Part shown: positions 1 to 8,257 of the stretch, in pieces
Numbering within the stretch: the first letter of the stretch is position 1
Layout of the letters: the number at the start of each line of letters is the position of its first letter
Origin: Streptomyces gilvus
GTDB lineage: Bacteria; Actinomycetota; Actinomycetes; Streptomycetales; Streptomycetaceae
DNA length: 64,000 nucleotides
NCBI RefSeq assembly: GCF_022513565.1
Contig: NZ_JAKWBE010000011.1
Location: 186,001-250,000 of the forward strand
Direction: 5' to 3'
Made by a program: the position numbers and the translations under genes
The notes under the pieces: model-generated
Told to the model about the DNA's origin: nothing
Database searches by the model: none
Seen by the model: the letters and a program-made list of their open reading frames with translations, nothing else

Positions 1-1
1 G

Positions 2-964
2 GGCGTGGCCGACACCTCGCTGCTGACCCTCGCCAAGGGCAGGGCGGGCGAGCTGCGGACCACCATCAGCGCGAGCGCGCAGGCGGCGGCCGAGAAGGCG
101 GTGAAGAAGTTCGCCCAGTCGTCGGTGGTGGCCGTCAAGCCCAGCACCGGCGAGGTGCTGGCGGTGGCCAACAACCGCAAGGACCAGTTCAACGCGGCCT
201 TCGAGGGCGCGGTCGCGCCGGGCTCCACGATGAAGATCATCACGGCCGCGATGCTCATCGACAACGGCGTGACCTCGATGAACGGCCCCGCGCCCTGCAC
301 GCCCTCCGCCACCTGGCAGAGCCAGACCTTCACCAACCTCAAGGGCCTGCAGCCCAACGAGAACGCCACGCTCGCCAACAGCTTCATGCGCTCGTGCAAC
401 ACGGCCTTCATCAAGCTCATCGACGAGAAGCCGCTCACCGACTCCTCGCTCACGCAGGAGGCCCAGGACCGGTTCGGGCTCGGGCAGAACGACTGGAAGA
501 CGGGCATCGTCTCCTTCGACGGCAAGATCCCCGCGGTCAGTGGCCCGGACCGGGCGGCGAACGCGATCGGCCAGGGGCAGGTGCAGATGAGCCCGCTGAA
601 CATGGCCTCGGTCACCGCGACCGCGATCACGGGCGCCTTCCGCCAGCCCTACCTGGTCTCCCCGAAGCTCGACGACCGCGAACTGGCCACCGCCAAGGGG
701 CTGTCCGCGAGCACGTCGTCGCAGCTCAAGCAGATGATGCGGCTCACCGCGACGCAGGGGACGGCCGCACAGGCGATGGCCGGGCTCAGCGGGGACATCG
801 GCGCGAAGACCGGTTCCGCCGAGGTCGACGGGCAGACCGTGTCCAACAGCTGGTTCACCGGTTTCCGCAACGACGTCGCGGCGGCGGCCATGACCGAGGA
901 GGGCGGCCACGGCGGCACGGCGGCCGGTCCGATTGTCGCAGCTGTGCTACGGAGTGCCGGCTGA
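2..964 (+). CDS. Penicillin-binding protein, transpeptidase domain (5' truncated by window)
   Basis: The C-terminal transpeptidase half of a class B-type penicillin-binding protein that cross-links peptidoglycan outside the membrane. The frame is open from base 2, so the N-terminus lies upstream. All three penicilloyl-serine motifs are visible: STMK (active-site Ser, in APGSTMK), SCN (in RSCNTAF) and KTG (in AKTGSAEVDG). It aligns end to end with the C-terminal half of the next gene, down to shared stretches such as QMSPLNMASV versus RMNPLNMASV, so the two are tandem paralogues. The downstream paralogue suggests the missing part is a membrane anchor plus an NTF2-like/MecA_N domain. Confidence 0.93.
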   Translation, partial: GVADTSLLTLAKGRAGELRTTISASAQAAAEKAVKKFAQSSVVAVKPSTGEVLAVANNRKDQFNAAFEGAVAPGSTMKIITAAMLIDNGVTSMNGPAPCTPSATWQSQTFTNLKGLQPNENATLANSFMRSCNTAFIKLIDEKPLTDSSLTQEAQDRFGLGQNDWKTGIVSFDGKIPAVSGPDRAANAIGQGQVQMSPLNMASVTATAITGAFRQPYLVSPKLDDRELATAKGLSASTSSQLKQMMRLTATQGTAAQAMAGLSGDIGAKTGSAEVDGQTVSNSWFTGFRNDVAAAAMTEEGGHGGTAAGPIVAAVLRSAG

Positions 965-1058
965 CGTCACCCGCGCAGGAGGGGACTCTAGGCTGTTGCC
1001 GTCGTTGGGATGGATGAGGGCAACGGGGACCCTGGGAATTCTCGGAGGAACGGGAACA

Positions 1059-2732
1059 GTGGGCAACAGAAGGCGCGTCGCCGAGCGACGGAAGACCAGG
1101 CCCGCCGTCATCGGCGGGATGATCGCCGTGGTCGTCGGCGGCGCCGGCTTCGGCGTCTACGCGCTGTGGGGCGGCGGGGCCGCCGCCGACGACCGGGCGT
1201 CGTCCTCCTCCAGCGCCGACCACAAGCCCGTCAAGACCGGCCCGCTGTCCGCGACCGAGGTCCGGACGACCGCCACGACGTTCCTCACCTCCTGGCAGCA
1301 GGGGAAGGCCGCGCAGGCCGCCGCCGTCACGAACGACGCCACGGCGGCCGGCTCGCTGCTGACCGGCTACACCAAGGACGCCCACATCACGGGCGTCACG
1401 ATCACCCCCGGCACCCGCGTCGGCGACAAGGTGCCCTTCTCCGTGAAGGGCACGGTGTCGTACAAGGGCACCAGCAAGCCGCTCGCCTACCAGAGCGCGC
1501 TGACGGTCGTCCGGAACAAGGCGGACGGCAAGCCGCTGGTCGACTGGCACGCCGCGGTCGTCCACCCCGACCTGGAGGACGGCGACAAGCTGGTCACCGG
1601 CGAGTCCGGAACCCCGCCGGTCAAGGCCTACGACCGTGACGGCGGTGAGCTGACCACCGCCAAGTACCCGTCGCTGGGGCCCGTCCTGGACGGCCTGCGC
1701 GAGAAGTACGGCAAGATCGCCGGCGGCAAGGCGGGCGTCGAGCTGGACGTGGTGCGGGGCACGGCGTCCCAGAAGGCCAAGCTGTCCGACAAGACGCTGC
1801 TGACGCTGACCAAGGGCACGCCGGGCTCGGTGAGGACGACGCTCAGCCCGACGTTCCAGGCCGCGGCCGAGCAGCAGGTGACCAAGCAGGCGAAGTCGTC
1901 GGTGGTGGTGATGCGGCCGTCGACGGGTGAGATCCTCGCCGTCGCGAACGCCTCCCACGGCTTCAACGTGGCCTTCCAGGGCTCGCTCGCGCCCGGCTCC
2001 ACGATGAAGATCGTGACCTCGACGATGCTGTTCGAGAAGAACCTGATCACCCCGGACGCCTCGCACCCCTGCCCCAAGACGTACAAGCTCGCCGGGTGGA
2101 CCTTCCACAACGACGACGACTCCGAGATCAAGCAGGGCACCTTCAAGCTGGCCTTCGGCGCCTCCTGCAACAACGCCTTCATCAACTTCGCGCCGAAGCT
2201 GACCAACAGCTCCCTGACCGAGGAGGCCCAGCAGGTCTACGGCCTCGGCATGAACAACTGGGCCATCGGCGTCCCGAGCTTCGACGGCTCCATTCCGGTG
2301 CAGAGCGGCGCGCAGATGGGCGCCTCGCTGATCGGGCAGGGCGGGGTGCGGATGAACCCGCTGAACATGGCCTCGGTCGCGGCCACGGTCGAGTCGGGCG
2401 TCTTCCGCCAGCCGTACCTGGTCTCCCCGAGCGTCGACCACCGCACCCTGGGGAAGGCCTCGCGCACGATGTCCGCGAAGACGCAGGCCGAGCTGAAGGA
2501 GGTCATGCAGTACACGGCGGCGTACGGCACGGCGGCCAAGGCGATGGCGGGTCTCGGCCCGAACTACGGCGCCAAGACGGGCTCCGCGGAGGTCGACGGC
2601 CAGAAGAAGCCGAACGGCTGGTTCACCGCGTACCGCGGCGACCTCGTCGCGGCGGGTGTGGTCCAGGCGGGCGGCCACGGCGGCGACACGGCCGGACCGA
2701 TGGTGGCGACGCTGCTGAGGATGGGCGGCTGA
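1059..2732 (+). CDS. Penicillin-binding protein with MecA_N/NTF2-like and transpeptidase domains
   Basis: 557 aa. An N-terminal membrane anchor (about residues 15-37) is followed by a Ser-rich linker, an NTF2-like/MecA_N-type domain (about 65-175), a dimerisation region and the transpeptidase domain. Catalytic motifs: S314-T-M-K317, S369-C-N371 and K506-T-G508. The GTG at 1059 was chosen because GGAGG lies 10 bases upstream and the basic, anchor-like N-terminus VGNRRRVAERRKTRP follows; a longer frame starting at 933 would overlap the previous gene. It builds septal or apical peptidoglycan. It sits 94 bp after its paralogue and faces ssgE, a sporulation-division gene, which fits a developmental cell-wall role (inference). 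Confidence 0.93.
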   Translation: MGNRRRVAERRKTRPAVIGGMIAVVVGGAGFGVYALWGGGAAADDRASSSSSADHKPVKTGPLSATEVRTTATTFLTSWQQGKAAQAAAVTNDATAAGSLLTGYTKDAHITGVTITPGTRVGDKVPFSVKGTVSYKGTSKPLAYQSALTVVRNKADGKPLVDWHAAVVHPDLEDGDKLVTGESGTPPVKAYDRDGGELTTAKYPSLGPVLDGLREKYGKIAGGKAGVELDVVRGTASQKAKLSDKTLLTLTKGTPGSVRTTLSPTFQAAAEQQVTKQAKSSVVVMRPSTGEILAVANASHGFNVAFQGSLAPGSTMKIVTSTMLFEKNLITPDASHPCPKTYKLAGWTFHNDDDSEIKQGTFKLAFGASCNNAFINFAPKLTNSSLTEEAQQVYGLGMNNWAIGVPSFDGSIPVQSGAQMGASLIGQGGVRMNPLNMASVAATVESGVFRQPYLVSPSVDHRTLGKASRTMSAKTQAELKEVMQYTAAYGTAAKAMAGLGPNYGAKTGSAEVDGQKKPNGWFTAYRGDLVAAGVVQAGGHGGDTAGPMVATLLRMGG

Positions 2733-2771
2733 CCCGCAGCGGAGGGGGTGCCGGCCGCATGGCGGGCGCCG

Positions 2772-3119
2772 TCAGCCGGTGACCGGCGCGGTCGCCAGAT
2801 AGGTGCGGCGCAGGAACCTCATCAGGGTCTTGGTCTCGAACTGCACGACCGAGACGCCCTGCGCGGAGTGCAGTTCCACGACGGCCTGCACCCGCCCGCA
2901 CGGCCAGACACGGACCTCGCCGCTGCCGACCGGGGCGCGCAGACCCTGTTCGAGGAGGGAGCGCGAGAACGTCCACTCGTGCGTCCCGGGGAGCCTGACC
3001 CGTATGGAGCGCGGGTCGGAGTCGGGGTCGTAGCGCAGGACGACGGGAATCGTCTCGTCCTCCGGTATCGCGGCGTCCGTGACGATGTGGGCTCGTGCGT
3101 ACTGTTCGACTACGGACAT
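2772..3119 (-). CDS. ssgE: SsgA-like sporulation/cell-division protein (SALP), probably SsgE
   Basis: 115 aa. Recognised as an SsgA-family protein by its overall pattern: VVEQYARAHIV at the start, IPVVLRYDPDSDPRSIRVRLPG, WTFSRSLLEQGL, and VRVWPC in the C-terminal half. These actinomycete-specific proteins position septa and guide peptidoglycan remodelling during sporulation. The ATG at 3119 begins the conserved MSVVEQ; the frame stays open for 50 more codons upstream but that part lacks family character. Assignment to SsgE rests on its position next to two PBP genes, as I recall for S. coelicolor, rather than on an alignment. Confidence 0.85.
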   Translation of the reverse strand: MSVVEQYARAHIVTDAAIPEDETIPVVLRYDPDSDPRSIRVRLPGTHEWTFSRSLLEQGLRAPVGSGEVRVWPCGRVQAVVELHSAQGVSVVQFETKTLMRFLRRTYLATAPVTG

Positions 3120-3252
3120 CGTGACGGCCCTCTCACGCTGCGTTACCTGTGTGGATGCTGTGCGTCCACCCCCCTCTCCAATGTCCCATATTTTCCCGAT
3201 CGCGCCCCTTGACGTCGGGCATCTCACACCACGATCCACGAGGTTCTGGCTC

Positions 3253-3283
3253 TTGCAAAGTCTTCGCAATAACCCTCTATGAT
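3253..3283 (+). promoter_or_regulatory. Nur-like operator overlapping the nikM promoter
   Basis: TTGCAA (3253-3258), five bases, then TCGCAA (3264-3269) matches the Streptomyces Nur box pattern tTGCaa-N5-ttGCAA at 11 of 12 positions. A -10 like TATGAT (3278-3283) follows, ending 6 bases before the GTG start of nikM, so the transcript is probably leaderless or nearly so. Nickel-bound Nur, a Fur-family repressor, would cover the promoter. Seen: the motif and spacing. Inferred: binding and metal specificity. Confidence 0.65.
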
Positions 3284-3289
3284 CGGACG

Positions 3290-4348
3290 GTGCATGTACC
3301 TGACGGATTCATCGACGCCCCCACCTCCGCCGCGACCGGCGTGGTCGCCGCGGCCGCGGTCGCGGTGAGCCTACGCGGTGCGCGCCGGGAACTGGACGAG
3401 CGCACGGCACCGCTGGCCGGACTGGTCGCCGCGTTCATCTTCGCCGTGCAGATGCTGAACTTCCCCGTGGCCGCGGGGACCAGCGGCCATCTGCTGGGCG
3501 GTGCGCTGGCCGCGATCCTCGTCGGGCCCTTCACCGGGGTGCTGTGCGTGTCCGTGGTGCTGCTCATGCAGGGCGTCCTCTTCGCGGACGGCGGACTGAC
3601 CGCGCTCGGCGTGAACATCACCGACATGGCGATCGTCACGACCGTCGTGTCGTACGCCGTCTTCCGCGTCCTGGTGAAGGTGCTCCCGGGCGGGCGACGC
3701 TCGGTCACGGTCGCGTCCTTCGTCGCCGCGCTGGTCTCCGTGCCGGCCGCCGCGGTCGCCTTCACGCTGATCTACGCCGTCGGCGGCACCACGGACGTCT
3801 CCCTCGGCAAGGTCGCCACCGCGATGATCGGCGTGCACGTGCTGATCGGCGTGGGTGAGGCGGTCATCACGGCGCTCACGGTGGGCGCGGTGATCGCCGT
3901 GCGCCCGGATCTCGTGCACGGCGCGCGCGGTCTGCGCCGGCGACTGCAGCTGCGGGTGGACGGCGCGCTCGTCGACGTGCCCGCACCCGAGGGGGCGCGC
4001 ACGGCGCCCGTCGCGGCACGCACCTCCCGCCGCGCCCTGTGGATCACCGGCCTCGTCACCTCCCTCGTCCTCGCCGGCGTCGTCAGCTTCTACGCCTCCT
4101 CCAACCCCGACGGCCTGGAGAAGGTCGCCCACGACAAGGGCCTCGACACCAAGACCGAGAAGCACGCGTCGGCGGACTCCCCGCTCGCCGACTACGGGGT
4201 GAAGGACGTCGAGAACGCCCGCCTGTCCGGGGGGCTGGCGGGCGTGATCGGCGTGGGCGTGACCGTGGTCGCGGGGAGCGCGGTGTTCTGGGTCGTGCGC
4301 CGACGGCGTACGCCGGACGTCTCGCCGACGAGCACGAGCGCCGTCTGA
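3290..4348 (+). CDS. nikM: ECF-type nickel/cobalt transporter, NikM/CbiM S-component with PDGLE domain
   Basis: 352 aa integral membrane protein and substrate-binding component of a group I ECF metal transporter. The N-terminus VHVPDGFID is the CbiM/NikM metal-site motif (His2 and the amino terminus bind Ni or Co), which fixes the GTG start at 3290. A multi-helix CbiM domain fills about residues 1-225. The C-terminal part has a transmembrane helix, SSNPDGLEKVAHDKG, and a last helix: a fused PDGLE (CbiN/NikN-like) domain, so no separate NikN gene is needed. One base separates it from nikQ. The Nur-like box upstream argues for nickel over cobalt; no cobalamin riboswitch fits in the 170-bp gap. 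Confidence 0.9.
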   Translation: MHVPDGFIDAPTSAATGVVAAAAVAVSLRGARRELDERTAPLAGLVAAFIFAVQMLNFPVAAGTSGHLLGGALAAILVGPFTGVLCVSVVLLMQGVLFADGGLTALGVNITDMAIVTTVVSYAVFRVLVKVLPGGRRSVTVASFVAALVSVPAAAVAFTLIYAVGGTTDVSLGKVATAMIGVHVLIGVGEAVITALTVGAVIAVRPDLVHGARGLRRRLQLRVDGALVDVPAPEGARTAPVAARTSRRALWITGLVTSLVLAGVVSFYASSNPDGLEKVAHDKGLDTKTEKHASADSPLADYGVKDVENARLSGGLAGVIGVGVTVVAGSAVFWVVRRRRTPDVSPTSTSAV

Positions 4349-4349
4349 C

Positions 4350-5147
4350 ATGGGCGCGGATGGGGGTACCTCCCGCGCGAGCGCATTCGAGCGTGGGGGA
4401 GCACACCGGCTCTACCGGCACGCTCACTCCCCCGTGCACGCCCTGCCGCCCCACACCAAGCTGGCGGCGGCCTTCGGGTTCGTGGTGGTCGTCGTGTCGA
4501 CCCCGCGCGAGGCGATGTGGGCGTTCGGCGTGTACGCCGTTCTGCTGGGCGTCGTCGCGTACCACGCGCGCGTGCCGGCCGGGTTCCTGCTGAAGCGGCT
4601 GCTGATCGAGGTGCCGTTCGTGGCCTTCGCGGTGCTGATGCCGTTCGTGGCGGAGGGCGAGCGGGTGGACGTCCTCGGGCTGTCCCTGAGCGTGAACGGC
4701 CTGTGGGGCGCGTGGAACGTGCTCGCCAAGGGCACGCTGGGCGTCGCCGCGTCCGTACTCCTGGCGTCCACCACCGAACTGCGCGAACTCCTCCTCGGCC
4801 TGCAGCGGTTGAGGCTCCCGCCGCTGCTGGTCCAGATCGCGTCCTTCATGATCCGTTACGGCGACGTCATCACGGACGAGATGCGGCGCATGCGGATCGC
4901 GCGGGAGTCGCGCGGGTTCGAGGCGCGGGGCGTGCGGCACTGGGGGGTGCTCGCGAAGAGCGCGGGCGCCCTGTTCATCCGCTCCTACGAGCGCGGGGAG
5001 CGCGTCCACCTGGCCATGGTCAGCCGCGGCTACTCCGGCTCGATGCCGGTCATCGACGAGGTGACCGCCTCCCGCGCGCAGTGGTCGTACGCCCTCGCGC
5101 TGCCCTCCGCCGCCCTTGTCGTCTGCCTGCTGGGATGGACCCTGTGA
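4350..5147 (+). CDS. nikQ: ECF transporter T-component, NikQ/CbiQ
   Basis: 265 aa. Energy-coupling membrane component that links the NikM S-component to the ATPase. It has about five transmembrane segments and the two cytoplasmic Ala-Arg-Gly-type coupling motifs, ARESRGFEARG and AMVSRGYSG, that contact the ATPase. The ATG at 4350 lies one base after the nikM stop. The stop TGA overlaps the GTG of nikO (GTGA), so nikM-nikQ-nikO form one transcription unit. Metal choice (Ni or Co) cannot be read from this subunit. Confidence 0.92.
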   Translation: MGADGGTSRASAFERGGAHRLYRHAHSPVHALPPHTKLAAAFGFVVVVVSTPREAMWAFGVYAVLLGVVAYHARVPAGFLLKRLLIEVPFVAFAVLMPFVAEGERVDVLGLSLSVNGLWGAWNVLAKGTLGVAASVLLASTTELRELLLGLQRLRLPPLLVQIASFMIRYGDVITDEMRRMRIARESRGFEARGVRHWGVLAKSAGALFIRSYERGERVHLAMVSRGYSGSMPVIDEVTASRAQWSYALALPSAALVVCLLGWTL

Positions 5148-5902
5148 CCACCGCTCCCGCCTCCCTCGAGGTCTCCGGCCTCGCCTTCGCCTACCCCGAC
5201 GGCCACCAGGCCCTGTTCGGCGTGGACTTCGTCGTCGCGCGCGGCGAACGGGTCGCGCTGCTCGGCCCGAACGGCGCCGGCAAGACCACCCTCGTCCTGC
5301 ACCTCAACGGCATCCTGACCGGCGGCGCGGGCACGGTGACGGTCGCCGGACTGCCCGTCGGCAAGCGGCACATGGCTCAGATACGGCGCCGGGTCGGCAT
5401 CGTCTTCCAGGACCCGGACGACCAGCTCTTCATGCCGACGGTCCGCGAGGACGTGGCCTTCGGGCCCGCGGCGGCCGGGATCAGGGGCGCGGAACTGGAG
5501 GCACGCGTGCGTGCTGCGCTGGAGCAGGTCGGCATGGAGGACTTCGCGGACCGGCCCCCGCACCACCTCTCCTTCGGGCAGCGCCGCCGGGTCGCCGTGG
5601 CGACCGTCCTCGCCATGGAACCGGAGATCCTCGTCCTGGACGAGCCCTCCTCCAACCTCGACCCCGCCTCCCGCCGCGAACTGGCCGACATTCTGCGCGC
5701 GTTGGACGTCACCGTCCTCATGGTCACGCACGACCTGCCGTACGCCCTGGAGCTGTGCCCGCGCTCCCTGATCCTCAGCGACGGCGTGATCGCCGCGGAC
5801 GGCCCCACCGGCGAACTCCTCTCCGACGACGCCCTCATGCGCGCCCACCGCCTGGAACTGCCCTTCGGCTTCGACCCGCGGTCCGTGACAATGGGCGCGT
5901 GA
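5144..5902 (+). CDS. nikO: ECF transporter ATPase, NikO/CbiO
   Basis: 252 aa ABC ATPase that powers the nickel/cobalt ECF transporter. Walker A GPNGAGKTT is near residues 41-49, the Q-loop region reads FQDPDDQLF, the signature is LSFGQ, Walker B is ILVLDEPSSNLDP and the H-loop is MVTHD. The GTG at 5144 overlaps the nikQ stop as GTGA; an in-frame ATG three codons earlier (5135) is an alternative. Its own stop overlaps the GTG of ohrR, so ohrR is cotranscribed with the metal transporter, which is an unusual grouping. Confidence 0.93.
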   Translation: MTTAPASLEVSGLAFAYPDGHQALFGVDFVVARGERVALLGPNGAGKTTLVLHLNGILTGGAGTVTVAGLPVGKRHMAQIRRRVGIVFQDPDDQLFMPTVREDVAFGPAAAGIRGAELEARVRAALEQVGMEDFADRPPHHLSFGQRRRVAVATVLAMEPEILVLDEPSSNLDPASRRELADILRALDVTVLMVTHDLPYALELCPRSLILSDGVIAADGPTGELLSDDALMRAHRLELPFGFDPRSVTMGA

Positions 5903-6354
5903 CGAACCAGGACGAGGACGAACCCGCAGCCGGGTCGCTGCTCCTCGAGGACCAGCTGTGCTTCGCGCTGTACGCCGCCCAGCGCGCCGTGACGGCCGCG
6001 TACCGCCCGGTGCTGGAGGAACTCGGCCTCACCTACCCGCAGTACCTCGTCCTGCTCGTGCTGTGGGAGCGCGGCGAGACGACGGTGAAGGAGCTCGGCG
6101 CCGCCCTGCGCCTCGACTACGGCACGATGTCGCCGTTGCTCAAGCGGCTGGAGAGCGCCGGGTTCGTGCGCCGGGAGCGCGCGGCCCACGACGAGCGCTC
6201 GGTGCTCGTCGCGTGCACGGGGCGCGGGGAGGAGCTGAGGGAGCGCGCGGCGCGCGTCCCCGGCGCGCTCCTGGCGGCCACCGGGCTGGACACCGCGGGG
6301 GTCGCGCGGCTGCGCGAGGAGTTGCGGCAGCTCGCCCACAGCCTCACCCCGTGA
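5899..6354 (+). CDS. ohrR: Organic hydroperoxide-sensing MarR-family repressor OhrR
   Basis: 151 aa MarR-family winged helix protein. The N-terminal LEDQLCFALYAAQRA matches the OhrR signature LENQLCFLLYASSR, including the peroxide-sensing Cys; TYPQYLVLLVLWE, GTMSPLLKRLESAGFVRRER and DERSVLVACT follow the family closely. Oxidation of the Cys by organic peroxides releases DNA. Its target is ohr, the next gene (starting 171 bp downstream), with a palindrome in between. The GTG start overlaps the nikO stop (GTGA), so part of its transcription should come from the Nur-controlled promoter. Confidence 0.94.
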   Translation: MTNQDEDEPAAGSLLLEDQLCFALYAAQRAVTAAYRPVLEELGLTYPQYLVLLVLWERGETTVKELGAALRLDYGTMSPLLKRLESAGFVRRERAAHDERSVLVACTGRGEELRERAARVPGALLAATGLDTAGVARLREELRQLAHSLTP

Positions 6355-6426
6355 CCTCGGGCCGTGACCTCGGGCCCTGACCTGGGGCCCTGACCTGGGG
6401 CCCTGACCTGGGGCCCTGACCTCGGG
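6351..6426. repeat. 13-bp tandem repeat including the ohrR stop codon (6 copies)
   Basis: Six consecutive 13-bp units of the form (G/C)TGACCT(C/G)GGGCC. The first unit contains the ohrR stop (6352-6354), and every unit repeats the TGA. The array fills much of the ohrR-ohr gap, upstream of the putative OhrR operator. It is one of several gene-end duplications in this window. Confidence 0.95.
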
Positions 6427-6474
6427 TTACCCCCGGTCGCTACCCCCCGGTAACCCACCCCCGACCTACCGGCC

Positions 6475-6496
6475 AGTACCTTGTGCACGATGTACT
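6475..6496. promoter_or_regulatory. Candidate OhrR operator upstream of ohr
   Basis: A 22-bp imperfect palindrome: AGTAC at the left end, TTGTGCACGA around the centre, GTACT at the right end; only two base pairs are mismatched. It lies 29 bp before the ohr start in the ohrR-ohr gap, where a repressor responding to peroxide would act on ohr. Assignment to OhrR is by position and symmetry. Confidence 0.6.
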
Positions 6497-6524
6497 CGCG
6501 CGCACTCGAAGTAGGGGGCCAGCC

Positions 6525-6983
6525 ATGAGTGACGACACCGCCGTCGGCACAGCCGTCGACACCCGTCCGACAAAGATCATGTACGTCGCCGAGGCGACCG
6601 CGCACGGCGGCCGGGACGGCTATGTCACCAGTCAGGACGGCCAGATCGAGCTGAAGGTCGCTATGCCGCCGCAGCTCGGCGGGGACGGCAACGGCACCAA
6701 CCCCGAGCAGCTCTTCGCGGCCGGCTACAGCTCCTGCTTCCACAACGCGCTGATCCTCGTCGGCAACCGCGAGGGCTACGACCTGACCGGTTCGACCGTC
6801 GCCGCGAAGGTCGGCATCGGCCCGAACAAGCACCGCGGCTACGGCCTCGCGGTCGCCCTCAGCGTCTCGCTCCCCGTCCTGGACCCCGGCATCGCCGCGA
6901 AGCTGGTGGACGCGGCGCACGAGGTGTGCCCGTACTCGAACGCGACGCGCGGCAACATCGACGTAACGATCCTGCTGGGGTAG
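6525..6983 (+). CDS. ohr: Organic hydroperoxide resistance protein Ohr
   Basis: 152 aa thiol peroxidase of the OsmC/Ohr family that reduces organic hydroperoxides to alcohols. The peroxidatic Cys is in AAGYSSCFHNAL and the resolving Cys in HEVCPYSNATRGN; the conserved catalytic Arg and Glu are expected in GGRDGYVTS and NPEQLFA. The ATG at 6525 is preceded by AGGGGG; an upstream in-frame start (6483) would lie in the putative operator. The N-terminus is slightly longer than in typical Ohr (about 140 aa). Confidence 0.95.
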   Translation: MSDDTAVGTAVDTRPTKIMYVAEATAHGGRDGYVTSQDGQIELKVAMPPQLGGDGNGTNPEQLFAAGYSSCFHNALILVGNREGYDLTGSTVAAKVGIGPNKHRGYGLAVALSVSLPVLDPGIAAKLVDAAHEVCPYSNATRGNIDVTILLG

Positions 6984-7057
6984 CGGCACCCGGGAATCGC
7001 AGGCTGTGCGGGGGTGTTGACCCCCCAGTCGCAGGTGATCCGGAGGGAAGTGCGGGC

Positions 7058-8224
7058 GTGGACGTGAACGGCGCAGTCGCCGAGGGCTTCGAGCCGGTCC
7101 GGGAAGCGTTCGTGCGGAACTTCGAGCTGCTCGGGGACCGGGGCGCGGCGGTCGCCGTGTACCGGGACGGGCACAGGGTCGTCGACCTGTGGGGCGGCAC
7201 GAAGGACGTCGACGGCGCCGAGCCGTGGGAGCACGGCACCGCGCAGATCGTGCGCTCGGCGACCAAGGGCGTCGCCGCCGCCGTACTCCTGCTGCTGCAC
7301 CAGCGAGGAGAGCTGGACCTGGACGCGCCCGTCGGGGAGTACTGGCCGGAGTTCAAGGCGGCCGGGAAGGAGCGCACGCGGGTGTGGCACCTGCTGGCGC
7401 ACCGGGCCGGCGTTCCCGTGCTGGACCATCCGCTGACGCCCGCCCAGGCCGCGGACCCGGCGCTCGGTGCGGAGGCGGTCGCGGCGCAGGCGCCGGTGTG
7501 GGAGCCGGGGGCGGAGCACGGCTATCACGCGCAGACCTACAGCTGGCTGACCGGTGAGCTGGTGCGGCGGATCACCGGCCGGGAGATCGGCGAGTGGATC
7601 GCGGCCGAGATCGCGGGTCCGCTCGGCGCGGACCTCTGGCTCGGCCTGCCGACCGGTGAGGAGGCCCGGGTGGGCCGCGTGGGCGAGGCCCACCCCCCGG
7701 CGGAAGCGGCCGGTGTGCTGCGGACCCGCCCCAAGCGGGCCGTCGCCGACGCCTACGCCGACCCCGACTCCCTCACCCGCCGCGCCTTCGCCGCCATCAC
7801 CCCGCTCCCCGACGAGAACGACCCCGGCTACCGCGCCGCCGCCCTCCCCGCCTCCAACGGCATCGCGACGGCGGACGGGCTGGCCCGTTTCTACGCGTCG
7901 CTGACCGGCGAAGTGGACGGCGGCACACGCCTGTTCACCCCGGAGACGACGGAACTCGCCCGCGCCGGGCGCAGCGCCGGGCCCGACCGTGTGCTGGTCG
8001 TCAACACGCGCTTCGGCCTCGGCTACATGCTCCACGGCGCCGCCTCCCCGCTCCTGACCCCCGCCTCCTTCGGCCACCCCGGCCGCGGCGGCGCCCTCGG
8101 CTTCGCCGACCCGCAGACCGGCATCGCCTTCGGCTACGTCACCAACGGCTTCAGGAAGTCGGTGACGGCGGACCCGCGGGCACAGGCGCTGGTACGGGCG
8201 GTACGGGACGTAGTGGCCGTGTAG
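7058..8224 (+). CDS. Serine hydrolase, beta-lactamase/esterase-like
   Basis: 388 aa class C beta-lactamase-related serine hydrolase (esterase EstB/LovD type). The nucleophile motif SxxK appears as RSATKG near residue 70, the second motif Tyr is in HGYHAQTYSWLTGEL, and a GHPGRGGALGF segment near the C-terminus corresponds to the third box. No signal peptide is visible, so it is probably a cytoplasmic esterase or transferase and not a resistance lactamase. The GTG at 7058 has GGAGGG 10 bases upstream; the frame is open further up but overlaps ohr. The substrate cannot be told. Confidence 0.88.
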   Translation: MDVNGAVAEGFEPVREAFVRNFELLGDRGAAVAVYRDGHRVVDLWGGTKDVDGAEPWEHGTAQIVRSATKGVAAAVLLLLHQRGELDLDAPVGEYWPEFKAAGKERTRVWHLLAHRAGVPVLDHPLTPAQAADPALGAEAVAAQAPVWEPGAEHGYHAQTYSWLTGELVRRITGREIGEWIAAEIAGPLGADLWLGLPTGEEARVGRVGEAHPPAEAAGVLRTRPKRAVADAYADPDSLTRRAFAAITPLPDENDPGYRAAALPASNGIATADGLARFYASLTGEVDGGTRLFTPETTELARAGRSAGPDRVLVVNTRFGLGYMLHGAASPLLTPASFGHPGRGGALGFADPQTGIAFGYVTNGFRKSVTADPRAQALVRAVRDVVAV

Positions 8225-8257
8225 CGAGCCGGCGTGCGTCACATGGCACTGGGCGCG

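Noticed and set aside
855..2678. Long minus-strand open frame (607 codons) across both PBP genes
   Set aside because: Arg/Gly/Asp-rich translation without motifs, antisense to two genes with complete catalytic motifs; a GC-bias shadow.
3120..3289. Possible cobalamin riboswitch before the metal transporter
   Set aside because: The gap is too short and has no B12-box-like sequence; a Nur-type operator explains the regulation better.
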